DNA from: an uncultured Clostridia bacterium
Lineage (GTDB): Bacteria; Bacillota; Clostridia; Christensenellales; Pumilibacteraceae
DNA: 6,021 nt
Assembly: GCA_934247335.1 (NCBI GenBank)
Contig: CAKQJJ010000092.1
Coordinates: forward strand, 1 to 6,021
Direction of reading: 5' to 3'
A program made the position numbers and the translations under genes. Under the pieces are notes generated by a model. That model made no database searches. It saw only the letters and a program-made list of their open reading frames with translations, and was not told where the DNA came from. This document shows, piece by piece, positions 1 to 6,021 of this stretch (its first letter is position 1; every line of letters begins with the position of its first letter).

Positions 1-817
1 GAATAATATATTCGGGCAAATCGATGTCCAGAATATTGTAGGTGTGATTTTCGTTACCCAGTCGGTCGTACACCTTTTTCTCGTCCCAGTCTTCGAGGCA
101 GGCTACGAAGTCCACCATTTTGCTAAGTCGTATCGAGCCCGAGCCGTACATTTTTTCGACGTCGATGATGCCCAGCCCTCTGATTTCCATAAGGTGGCGG
201 ATTTTGGGCGGGCAGCTACCGACCAGCCTGTCGTTTACTCGCTTTAAGCACACTGCGTCGTCGGCAACAAGGCGATGTCCTCTCTGAATAAGTTCGAGCG
301 CGGATTCCGATTTACCAACGCTGGAATGTCCGACGAGCAGCACTCCCACGCCGTACAAATCGACGAGAACGCCGTGAATGGTTATCGTGGGGGCGAGAAG
401 TTCGTTTAAGTATATCGACAGCTCGTTGACGAACGCGGTGGTACGAAGATTGCTGCGAAGCACCACGCGGTTATATTTAACGGCGGCGTCAACCAGTTCT
501 TTGATGGGTTCGAGCACCGAAGTTATCACAAGGCAGGGAAAATCGTACTTGCAGAAGTTTTCGCACGACACGATACGCTCTTCGGGCGACATATGCAGCA
601 AAAACGAAGTTTCCTGCTCGCCCACTATCTGAACGCGCTCGCTGCTGAAATGCTCGTAGTAGCCGGCAAACTGCAAGCCCGGACGGCTGACGTTGAAAGT
701 TGCCATATGCACTTTTCCGCTGCCTTCGTTTATGACTTCGAGATTAAGGCGCGAACAGAGTTCTTTTACGGTTACGTCGGTTTCGTTTTCGACCAATTCC
801 TTGATTTTTACAGCCAT
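1..817 (-). CDS. hprK: HPr kinase/phosphorylase HprK, 3' end cut by the window edge
   Basis: HprK phosphorylates HPr of the sugar phosphotransferase system on a serine, using ATP or pyrophosphate, and also reverses this with phosphate. In Firmicutes this controls carbon catabolite repression through CcpA. The frame is open from the ATG at 817-815 to the left edge, giving 272 residues with no stop; family members are about 310, so roughly 40 C-terminal residues are missing. Seen in order: an N-terminal HPrK_N domain with SRPGLQFAGY (44-53) and SSERVQIVG (58-66); H148-G149 of the kinase core; a P-loop at 163-170 (GHSSVGKS) followed by E171; RGHRLVADD (179-187); and the family signature EIRGLGIIDV to SIR (211-230). 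The P-loop has His and Ser where the common form is GDSGxGKSE. The ATG overlaps the stop of the upstream HAD gene as TAATG. A GGAG at 830-827, eight bases upstream, supports this start. The identification is very firm. Confidence 0.97.
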   Translation of the reverse strand, partial: MAVKIKELVENETDVTVKELCSRLNLEVINEGSGKVHMATFNVSRPGLQFAGYYEHFSSERVQIVGEQETSFLLHMSPEERIVSCENFCKYDFPCLVITSVLEPIKELVDAAVKYNRVVLRSNLRTTAFVNELSIYLNELLAPTITIHGVLVDLYGVGVLLVGHSSVGKSESALELIQRGHRLVADDAVCLKRVNDRLVGSCPPKIRHLMEIRGLGIIDVEKMYGSGSIRLSKMVDFVACLEDWDEKKVYDRLGNENHTYNILDIDLPEYII

Positions 818-1638
818 TACTCGTTCTCCGTGAATTTTTCTATTATTTCTTTGATTGCGTCGTGATTATTGTCCGCCTCGCACACGTAATCGGCTGCGTT
901 TTTGGCGGCTACGCACGCGTTTTTAACGGCGCAGCCCAGCCCAGCCGCTTTTATCATGCCCACGTCGTTCAGGTGATCGCCGACGGCAATAGTGTTTTCA
1001 AGCACAATGCCGTAATACGCGGCAAGGCGTTTTATTCCGTTTTCCTTTCCTCCGGAAGACGGGACCGCTTCGATATACGTGTCGCTGCTGGTTACGAACT
1101 GAACGCCAGGGAATTTTTTTGCGTTTAAGTTTTCAAGCGCGATTTTCTGAATTTTTTCGTCGGGCACTACCATCATTATTTTAAGGCAGTCGAACTTTTC
1201 GTTTTTGACGAATTCGGCAAGGTCGCCCACTTCGCGGTCGGTTATGTCGCAGATGCGCATATATTCGTCGGTAATGGGTGTGCGTTTTTCGATTATTACG
1301 TTGTCTTTTTCGTAGGTATGGACGTGAAAGCCGCTTTGTTTGGCGAATTTTATTATCTCGTAAGCGGTTTGCCAGTTTATTTTGTCTTCAAAAATCACTT
1401 TACCGTTTTTGTCCACGGCAAGACCGCCGTTGAATCCGCAAACGTAAATATCCTGATTTTCGGTGCCGAGAAGTCTGGCTCGCTTTTCCATATTGAGAGT
1501 CATTCTTCCGGTTAAAATGACGAATTTACCGCCGCGCGAAACGTAATCGCGCACTGCGCGGACGTTGCCGTCCGATACGGTAAAATCGTCGCCGAGGAGC
1601 GTTCCGTCGAAGTCGCTGCAAAAAAGTTGGTATTTCAT
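817..1638 (-). CDS. Cof-type HAD-superfamily phosphatase
   Basis: This 273-residue protein is a cytosolic haloacid-dehalogenase-fold hydrolase of the Cof/IIB class, whose members dephosphorylate sugar phosphates, nucleotides, flavin nucleotides or other small phosphate esters. All four HAD motifs are visible: motif I DFDGT (9-13) with nucleophile D9 and acid/base D11; motif II T43 in LTGR; motif III K198 in SGGKENG; and motif IV GDHLND (220-225) with D221 and D225. The segment between motifs II and III, about residues 84-190, is the large C2-type cap that sets substrate choice. The length is normal for the family. It starts at ATG 1638, with GGAG at 1652-1649 ten bases upstream, and is the first gene after its own promoter. 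Its stop overlaps the hprK start by one base, so the two are probably translationally coupled. The substrate is unknown; PPi or a glycolytic sugar phosphate would fit the hprK context, but that is a guess. Confidence 0.93.
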   Translation of the reverse strand: MKYQLFCSDFDGTLLGDDFTVSDGNVRAVRDYVSRGGKFVILTGRMTLNMEKRARLLGTENQDIYVCGFNGGLAVDKNGKVIFEDKINWQTAYEIIKFAKQSGFHVHTYEKDNVIIEKRTPITDEYMRICDITDREVGDLAEFVKNEKFDCLKIMMVVPDEKIQKIALENLNAKKFPGVQFVTSSDTYIEAVPSSGGKENGIKRLAAYYGIVLENTIAVGDHLNDVGMIKAAGLGCAVKNACVAAKNAADYVCEADNNHDAIKEIIEKFTENE

Positions 1639-1667
1639 AAGTAGTACTCTCCCGTATTTTCGTTCCT

Positions 1668-1696
1668 ATTATAGCACTTTTACGCTCGCGTATCAA
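1668..1696 (-). promoter_or_regulatory. SigA/sigma-70-type promoter of the HAD-hprK pair
   Basis: Read on the minus strand, TTGATA at 1696-1691 is followed by a 17-base spacer and a perfect TATAAT at 1673-1668. TGC directly before the -10 (1676-1674) makes it an extended -10 as well. The -35 differs from TTGACA at one position. The expected start is near 1661, a G on the minus strand, which gives a leader of about 23 bases containing the GGAG ribosome binding site of the HAD gene. The promoter lies in the only intergenic gap of the window, so HAD and hprK can be expressed independently of the uvrC operon. Confidence 0.85.
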
Positions 1697-1705
1697 GCGA
1701 AAAGT
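1676..1705 (-). repeat. Imperfect inverted repeat across the uvrC 3' end and the promoter
   Basis: On the minus strand ACTTTTCGCT (1705-1696) pairs with AGCGTAAAAGT (1686-1676) as a 10-bp stem with one bulged T (1682) and a 9-base loop. It begins in the uvrC stop codon, contains nearly all of the -35 box in its loop, and ends just before the -10. No run of T follows the stem, so it does not look like an intrinsic terminator. It could be an operator, a weak RNA hairpin in read-through transcripts, or chance. Confidence 0.4.
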
Positions 1706-3486
1706 CAGTCTTTGTGATAAAATTCGTATACCGCGCGCGCCGTTTTCCGATCGATGCCCGGGGTGGATTCGAGAGCGGCAAGCGGAGCTTCTCTTATTTC
1801 TTTGACGCTTCCGAACGACTTTAACAGTATTTTTCTGCGGATCTCGCCCACTCCCTCGATATTTTCGAGTTCGCTGCCGTAGCGCTTGGCACGCAGATTG
1901 CGGTGATAGGTTATTGCGAAACGGTGCGCCTCGTCGCGTATTCGCTGCATAAGGCGAAGGGCGTAATCGCTGTGATCGAGCACTATCGGTTCGCTCTCGC
2001 CGACGAGAAAAATTTCTTCTTCGCGTTTAGCAAGTCCAACCATGGGTATGTCCACGCCCTCCTCGACGAGAATTTCGTGAGCGGCGGAGAGCTGACCTTT
2101 GCCGCCGTCCACCACGATGAGGTCGGGACGGTTTTCGGGCGTGAGATGATTGAGGCGGCGCCTGATGGTTTCCGCCATGGAAGCAAAGTCGTTTGCGCCT
2201 TCCACCGTTTTGATTTTATAGCGGCGATATTCGCTTTTTTCCGCTTTTCCGTCGATGAACACGACCTGAGAAGAAACTTTGTCCACGCCGCTTATATTTG
2301 AAATATCGTAACACTCCATTCTTCTTGCCGACGGAATGCCTATGATTTCGGCAAGGCGTTTTGCCGCGCCCGCCGTCATATCTTGTTCGCGCTTGTTTTT
2401 TTCGCGATTTTTCGTAAGATAGTCGAGCGAATTGGCTTTTGCGGTGTCCACCAGTTTTTTGCGCTGACCGATTTTCGGGAAAGTAAGCTCGGTTTTATCG
2501 CTGCCTTCGATTGCCGAAAAACATTGTCTTACGGAATCCGTATCCAACTCTTCGGGTAGACAGATTTCGGCGGGCATTTCGCCGTTTAAGTAGTACTGCA
2601 TCACGAACTGAGTGAATTTTTCGGTTAAATCGGCGTCGAGCGGCGGCAAAAAGTAGTTTTTTACTCCTATCAGCAGGCTTGCGCGTATTATCGCAACGCT
2701 GATTACCGTGTCGTCGCCCTCGGACGAATACGAAAACGCGTCGATATCGGTTATCGCTCCGAGATTGGCGATGGTGCGCTCTTTCAGGTTTTTGAGCATA
2801 TTAAGCTGACCGCGGTAGACTATCGCGCGCTCGAATCTGTCGGCGGCGGCTGCCTTTTCCATTTTGTCTCGGATGACGTTTGCGGCGGTGTTGTCGTAGC
2901 CTTTCAGAAATTTCATAACGTTGTCAACGATAACCGCGTAGTCTTCTTTGGCAATATAACCCATGCACGGGGCGCGGCACAGCCCTATGTCGTAATTAAG
3001 GCAGGGGCGAGTGCGTTTTTTGAGCGCTTTGGGGCAGGTTCGCATGTTGTACGCCGAACGGATTACGTCCACCACCGCGCCCACGGTTATGCCGTTGAAA
3101 TACGGTCCGAAGTACTTGGCTCCGTCGCGCTTGTACTTACGGGTAACTTCTATCGTTGGATAATCGACAGACGTGTCGATTTTAATGTACGGGCTGTGTT
3201 TGTCGTCTTTAAGCAGAATGTTGTAGTACGGCTTGTACTTGTTTATAAGCGTGGCTTCGAGAGTGAGCGCGTCCTTTTCGCTGAGCGTTATTATATAGTC
3301 GAAATCGGCGATATTGTCCACCATTGCCTGAACTTTTGGCGGCTTTTCGGTGTGCTGAAAGTACTGGCGCACTCTGTTTTTAAGTACGACCGCCTTGCCG
3401 ATATATATTATTTCGCCGCCGGCGTTGCGCATGATGTACACGCCCGGATTTTCGGGCAGATTTTTGATTTTTTCTTTAAGCGTCAT
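1705..3486 (-). CDS. uvrC: UvrABC excinuclease subunit C
   Basis: UvrC makes both incisions flanking a bulky DNA lesion after UvrA and UvrB have located it (nucleotide excision repair, cytosol). The 593 residues match the usual length of about 600. Domains in order: a GIY-YIG nuclease for the 3' cut, with GVYIM (15-19), YIGKA (28-32), R38 and catalytic E77; a four-cysteine segment C151, C162, C170 and C174, spaced as in UvrC proteins reported to bind an Fe-S cluster; a UVR motif for UvrB contact at about 203-237; an RNase H-like domain for the 5' cut, with YDISNISG (D394), D433, VVDGGKGQL (D460) and H521; and a tandem helix-hairpin-helix DNA-binding tail at about 540-590. All key residues are present, so it should be active. 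The ATG overlaps the queH stop as ATGA, and GGAG at 3500-3497 lies ten bases upstream. Transcription probably continues past its stop, since no clear terminator follows. Confidence 0.98.
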   Translation of the reverse strand: MTLKEKIKNLPENPGVYIMRNAGGEIIYIGKAVVLKNRVRQYFQHTEKPPKVQAMVDNIADFDYIITLSEKDALTLEATLINKYKPYYNILLKDDKHSPYIKIDTSVDYPTIEVTRKYKRDGAKYFGPYFNGITVGAVVDVIRSAYNMRTCPKALKKRTRPCLNYDIGLCRAPCMGYIAKEDYAVIVDNVMKFLKGYDNTAANVIRDKMEKAAAADRFERAIVYRGQLNMLKNLKERTIANLGAITDIDAFSYSSEGDDTVISVAIIRASLLIGVKNYFLPPLDADLTEKFTQFVMQYYLNGEMPAEICLPEELDTDSVRQCFSAIEGSDKTELTFPKIGQRKKLVDTAKANSLDYLTKNREKNKREQDMTAGAAKRLAEIIGIPSARRMECYDISNISGVDKVSSQVVFIDGKAEKSEYRRYKIKTVEGANDFASMAETIRRRLNHLTPENRPDLIVVDGGKGQLSAAHEILVEEGVDIPMVGLAKREEEIFLVGESEPIVLDHSDYALRLMQRIRDEAHRFAITYHRNLRAKRYGSELENIEGVGEIRRKILLKSFGSVKEIREAPLAALESTPGIDRKTARAVYEFYHKD

Positions 3487-4079
3487 TGCTCTTCATCTCC
3501 GCAATTCAACCTGCAACCGCAATAATTCTGGCGGTAAATTCCGTATTTTTCGCAAAGAACGCCCGAACGCTTGAAGCCCTCTTTTTTCTTGAAATCGGAA
3601 TGAAGCCAGCGTGCGCCGCCCTCTTTTTCGTATTTTTCGCCCAGTAAATTTATCAGCTGAGCGTTCTTGTGCGGCGACACCGAAAGCGTGGTTGTAAAAA
3701 AGTCAAAACCGCGTTCGCACGCGTATTCGCTCGTTTTCCGTATACGCAAATCCTGGCATACGACGCAGCGTTCTCCGCCCTCGCGGTCGCGCTCGCGCCC
3801 GGCAATTGCGGTTAAATACCCGTCGTGTTCGTTTTCGCCGACGACGAGCGGCACGGAAAAAATGCCGGCTACTTTTTCAAGTTCCGACAGGCGTTTTTCA
3901 TACTCGCCGAGCGGCATGATATTTGGATTATACCAATACAGAGTCACCGAAAAATGCTCGATAACCCGTTCTATCACGCCGAGAGTACACGGTGCGCAGC
4001 AGCAATGAAGCAGCAGTTTTTTGCCGTCGTTTTGCTCGGCTTCACGCTCGAATATTTTGTTGTAGTCGATTTTATTCAA
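3483..4079 (-). CDS. queH: Epoxyqueuosine reductase QueH
   Basis: QueH carries out the last step of queuosine synthesis, reducing epoxyqueuosine to queuosine at the wobble position of GUN-anticodon tRNAs; it replaces the cobalamin-dependent QueG in many bacteria. The 198-residue protein has the diagnostic family pattern: LLLHCCCAPC (22-31), YNPNI (50-54), C105-x-x-C108, FTTTLSVSPHKN (128-139), SDFKKKEG (161-168) and IYRQNYCGC (181-189). These cysteines supply the metal-cluster ligands known for the family. The start is TTG at 4079-4077. The next in-frame GTG falls at residue 35, after the essential CCAPC, and the stop codon of the upstream protease lies in the same frame two codons earlier, so TTG is the only plausible usual start. 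The N-terminal residues (NKIDYNKIFERE) resemble normal QueH N termini. No good ribosome binding site precedes it, only a GGA seven bases away, so coupling to the protease is likely. No other queuosine gene is in the window. Confidence 0.95.
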   Translation of the reverse strand: MNKIDYNKIFEREAEQNDGKKLLLHCCCAPCTLGVIERVIEHFSVTLYWYNPNIMPLGEYEKRLSELEKVAGIFSVPLVVGENEHDGYLTAIAGRERDREGGERCVVCQDLRIRKTSEYACERGFDFFTTTLSVSPHKNAQLINLLGEKYEKEGGARWLHSDFKKKEGFKRSGVLCEKYGIYRQNYCGCRLNCGDEEQ

Positions 4080-4082
4080 TGT

Positions 4083-5093
4083 TTAATCCGTTATAAATTC
4101 GCCGTCGAAGTACCGATAAAGCGTTGCCGCGGCAAGAAATTGCGACATGTTTGCGGGCGTAATATCCCCGATTTTCTTCACTTTTTTGCCGTTTTCGGCT
4201 GCATAATCGTCTTTTTCGCACATATAGATCGCGCCGTTTATTTCGCGGAACACCTTTTCGCTCCACTCGTCGGCGTTTTTAAACGTGACTTCGGTTACGC
4301 GAAAGAGATTTTCGCCCTCGCCGCGATAGCCCGAATACAGCGTGTAATCGAGCTTTTCGATCGTTTTGCTGCCGTCTTCGTAAGTTTTTACGAGAGCGGA
4401 AATAAACCGAGCGGGAATTATATAGCTCTGCCCTATTATCGGGCGATCTATCGTTCCGAAATTCTGGTAAAAGCCCATTCCGACAAGATTTCCGTCGTTA
4501 TCGAAGACGGGACACCCGCTGCTGCCCGCGTTTACGTCCGCAGTTATGCCGACCGCCGGCATGAATTTCCCGTTGAGAAAAGAGCCGTCTTCGTCCTCGC
4601 ACTTTATCACGGCGTCGTCAATCGAAATTTTGCCGAAAAACGCCGCTATTCCGCTGCCGGCGGAGTTTCCGAAAAGCGTTATTTCGTCGCCGGTTACGGG
4701 ATCTTTGACGTTCGGTTTATCGGTTTTCAAGTCGTATTTTACTTTGAACACGGCAAGGTCGGCGTTTTCGTCGAAACCGAGAGTGCTTTCGGAAAAGACG
4801 AAAGCGGATTTATCGTAAAAGCGAAATCGTGCGCCCGTGATATCCTTTTTCACGACATGCAGACAGGTGACTACCGTGGCGGTGTCGCCGTCGCACTCGT
4901 AAATAAAGCCGGTTCCCGTGTTTTGTCCGCACTGAATTTCCACCGCGCGGACGTTTTGCAAAAGCGCTTTATTTTTATCGTTTCCCTGCTTTTTCGGCAC
5001 GATTTCGTTCAGCAAAAAGCCTGCCGCGGCGAGAATTACCGCGACAAGCAGTGCAATAAGCGAAAGTACGATTGATTTTTTCTTTTCGGTCAA
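4083..5093 (-). CDS. Membrane-anchored trypsin-like (HtrA-type fold) serine protease
   Basis: A 336-residue protein with a short basic N terminus (TEKKK), one membrane segment at about 8-28 that acts as an uncleaved anchor, and an extracytoplasmic chymotrypsin-fold protease domain at about 48-230. The catalytic triad can be read as H79 in TCLHVV, D112 in NADLAVFKV and S192 in NAGSSGCPVF. The layout resembles DegP/HtrA-like Trypsin_2 proteases, but the serine motif has SSGCP where HtrA proteins usually have NSGGP. After the domain, residues 230-336 show no recognisable PDZ domain and were not assigned to any family. The start is TTG at 5093-5091, overlapping the upstream stop as TTGA. GAGG at 5107-5104 is ten bases upstream and no ATG, GTG or other TTG precedes the membrane segment, so this start is well supported. 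It is coupled to the DUF4349 lipoprotein, and both should face the cell exterior. Substrate unknown; surface protein quality control or processing of a specific partner is possible. Confidence 0.88.
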   Translation of the reverse strand: MTEKKKSIVLSLIALLVAVILAAAGFLLNEIVPKKQGNDKNKALLQNVRAVEIQCGQNTGTGFIYECDGDTATVVTCLHVVKKDITGARFRFYDKSAFVFSESTLGFDENADLAVFKVKYDLKTDKPNVKDPVTGDEITLFGNSAGSGIAAFFGKISIDDAVIKCEDEDGSFLNGKFMPAVGITADVNAGSSGCPVFDNDGNLVGMGFYQNFGTIDRPIIGQSYIIPARFISALVKTYEDGSKTIEKLDYTLYSGYRGEGENLFRVTEVTFKNADEWSEKVFREINGAIYMCEKDDYAAENGKKVKKIGDITPANMSQFLAAATLYRYFDGEFITD

Positions 5094-6021
5094 TTTTGTT
5101 TTTCCTCTTGCGAAGGCGCAGGCTCGCTTGTGCGTTTACGGAGTTCTTCGAGATAAACTTCCTTTTGTTTTGCGCGCAACATTCTTTCGCGATAGCGTAT
5201 TTCGCGTTTTTCCTTGGCTTTTTTGAACATATCGAACGGGCGTTTTTTTGCCTTGCAAACTATGAAAATCACGAGGATCACCAGCCCGTAGACTATTGCG
5301 GCAAGCACGGCAAAGGGCAGAAGCGCCGCAATTACTTTAAGCAGAAACCCTACGAAAGCGCCGGCTGCCGAAGTGCTTCCGAACAAGACTTCGCCCAGTT
5401 CGTCCCAATACGACGGCGGAGCGTAGGTATTCTTTTCGTAAACTCTAAGATACACGGTGCTGAATTCGGCACGTTTTTTGAGATTTTTAAGGTCGGTGTC
5501 GTATCCGTCGAGCTTTACGGCGATTTCGGCAAGCGCGGAAATTATTTCGCGTTTTTCCTTAATATCGGTGGTTGCGGCAAGTTCGGCTTCCAAAAGTTCC
5601 TGCTGTTTGACGTAGACTGCCTTTTGCGCCTCTATCGACGTATACTGTTCGGTGATATCCTCGCTTGAAACGGTGCAGGAATTCATATTGCCCACGCCTT
5701 CGAGCGTATTCAGAAATTCGGCAAGATTTTTGGTAGGCACGGAAAGAGTGCAGTAAAAATATCCGTTGTTGTTTTTGCGCGTTTCGGTTTCGTAGCCTTC
5801 CGCCGTTTTAAGATTTTCGCGGATGGTTTTAACCGACCGGTCCACGTCATCGACGGTTATCGACGCGTCCACCTCGTATACGATGAGGCGCTCGTCGGAC
5901 ACCACGATGTCATACTGATTTTTTTCGTCGTGCGACGGTCCCGCCGCGTTGTCGTAATCTCCGCCGCTTTTGCTGCATCCGGTAAAGACGACGGCGATAA
6001 GGCACACGCACAGGGCGAGCG
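5090..6021 (-). CDS. DUF4349 lipoprotein, 5' end cut by the window edge
   Basis: The frame is open to the right edge. A GTG at 6007 sits inside the signal peptide (hydrophobic residues LALCVCLIAVVFTGC), so the true start lies just beyond the window and only a few codons are missing. The signal ends in a lipobox-like FTGC with the lipidated cysteine encoded at 5977-5975; Phe at -3 is less usual than Leu. Numbering from that GTG: DUF4349 domain at about 38-192, with a helical coiled-coil-like stretch at about 121-180 starting at the family-typical DITEQYTSIEA; one long membrane segment at about 219-251; and a charged Lys/Arg/Glu-rich tail to residue 305. The lipid anchor outside and the C-terminal membrane segment give an exterior domain and a cytosolic tail. 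DUF4349 proteins are common lipoproteins of unknown function in Gram-positive bacteria. The gene ends in TGA overlapping the protease TTG, which points to coupled synthesis. Confidence 0.9.
   Translation of the reverse strand, partial: LALCVCLIAVVFTGCSKSGGDYDNAAGPSHDEKNQYDIVVSDERLIVYEVDASITVDDVDRSVKTIRENLKTAEGYETETRKNNNGYFYCTLSVPTKNLAEFLNTLEGVGNMNSCTVSSEDITEQYTSIEAQKAVYVKQQELLEAELAATTDIKEKREIISALAEIAVKLDGYDTDLKNLKKRAEFSTVYLRVYEKNTYAPPSYWDELGEVLFGSTSAAGAFVGFLLKVIAALLPFAVLAAIVYGLVILVIFIVCKAKKRPFDMFKKAKEKREIRYRERMLRAKQKEVYLEELRKRTSEPAPSQEEKQN
5104..5107 (-). promoter_or_regulatory. Ribosome binding site that fixes the TTG start of the protease
   Basis: On the minus strand AGAGGA lies inside the last codons of the DUF4349 gene. 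Its GAGG core is ten bases upstream of the TTG at 5093-5091. It supports TTG as a real start despite the rare codon, because no other initiator lies nearby in frame. Confidence 0.6.

Noticed and set aside
1676..1705. An intrinsic terminator after uvrC.
   Set aside because: A stem can be drawn, but it is A/T-rich, bulged, has a 9-base loop and is followed by GCTATAATAGG rather than a T run, so it is recorded only as an inverted repeat.
1903..2301. A 132-codon plus-strand open frame within uvrC.
   Set aside because: It is antisense to the conserved RNase H-like domain of UvrC and has no features of its own.
3825..5075. A 416-codon open frame on the plus strand, antisense to the protease and queH.
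   Set aside because: It mirrors two well-supported minus-strand genes, shows no recognisable domain and has a composition rich in Phe, Val, His and Arg typical of a reverse-strand shadow. Its length is explained by the codon use of the real genes opposite.
5072..5668. A 198-codon plus-strand open frame opposite the DUF4349 gene.
   Set aside because: It lies wholly opposite the DUF4349 lipoprotein except for its first bases, with no domain or clear ribosome binding site; treated as a shadow.
6005..6007. GTG as the true start of the DUF4349 protein.
   Set aside because: It would leave only ten residues before the lipobox cysteine and no basic N-terminal region. The hydrophobic stretch continues upstream in frame to the window edge, so the real start lies outside.
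1..6021. A mobile element, CRISPR array, defence system or RNA gene.
   Set aside because: Nearly every base is taken up by seven co-directional core-type genes. I saw no transposase, integrase, direct-repeat array, tRNA-like fold or shift in composition.

Overview
All seven genes in this window lie on the minus strand, so transcription runs from the right edge (about 6021) to the left edge (1). Gene families and order suggest a Gram-positive, Clostridia-like Firmicute, probably an uncultured lineage. The reasons are an HPr kinase/phosphorylase (HprK) of the Firmicutes type close to uvrC, a Cof-type HAD phosphatase, a DUF4349 lipoprotein, the QueH type of epoxyqueuosine reductase, near-consensus SigA-type promoter elements and GGAG-type ribosome binding sites. 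By eye the base composition is close to half G+C. The taxonomic call is inference; no rRNA or other marker is present.

Layout in the direction of transcription. (1) 6021-5090: the 3' part of a DUF4349 lipoprotein gene; only its first few codons lie outside the window. (2) 5093-4083: a membrane-anchored trypsin-like serine protease that starts at a TTG overlapping the previous stop (TTGA). (3) 4079-3483: queH, starting at a TTG two codons past the protease stop and in the same frame. (4) 3486-1705: uvrC, whose ATG overlaps the queH stop (ATGA). (5) A 66-base gap at 1704-1639, the only non-coding stretch in the window. It holds an imperfect inverted repeat and a strong-looking promoter (TTGATA, 17 bases, TATAAT with an extended -10 TGC). 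(6) 1638-817: a Cof-type HAD phosphatase. (7) 817-1: hprK, overlapping the HAD stop by one base (TAATG) and cut off by the left edge about 40 residues short of its expected C terminus.

The four right-hand genes look like one tightly packed, translationally coupled operon. They join two extracytoplasmic or membrane proteins (lipoprotein and protease) to a tRNA-modification enzyme and a DNA-repair nuclease, with no obvious shared pathway. The HAD-hprK pair has its own promoter, although read-through from uvrC is likely because no convincing terminator lies between them. HprK controls carbon catabolite repression by phosphorylating HPr on serine. The coupled HAD phosphatase may act on a related small phosphate compound, but its substrate cannot be read from sequence.

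Most of the window is ordinary core genome. The points most worth a second look are the coupled lipoprotein/protease pair with an unusual SSGCP serine motif and an unassigned C-terminal region, the same-frame TAA-ACA-TTG junction into queH, and the HAD-hprK coupling. I found no sign of a mobile element, CRISPR array, RNA gene or defence system.
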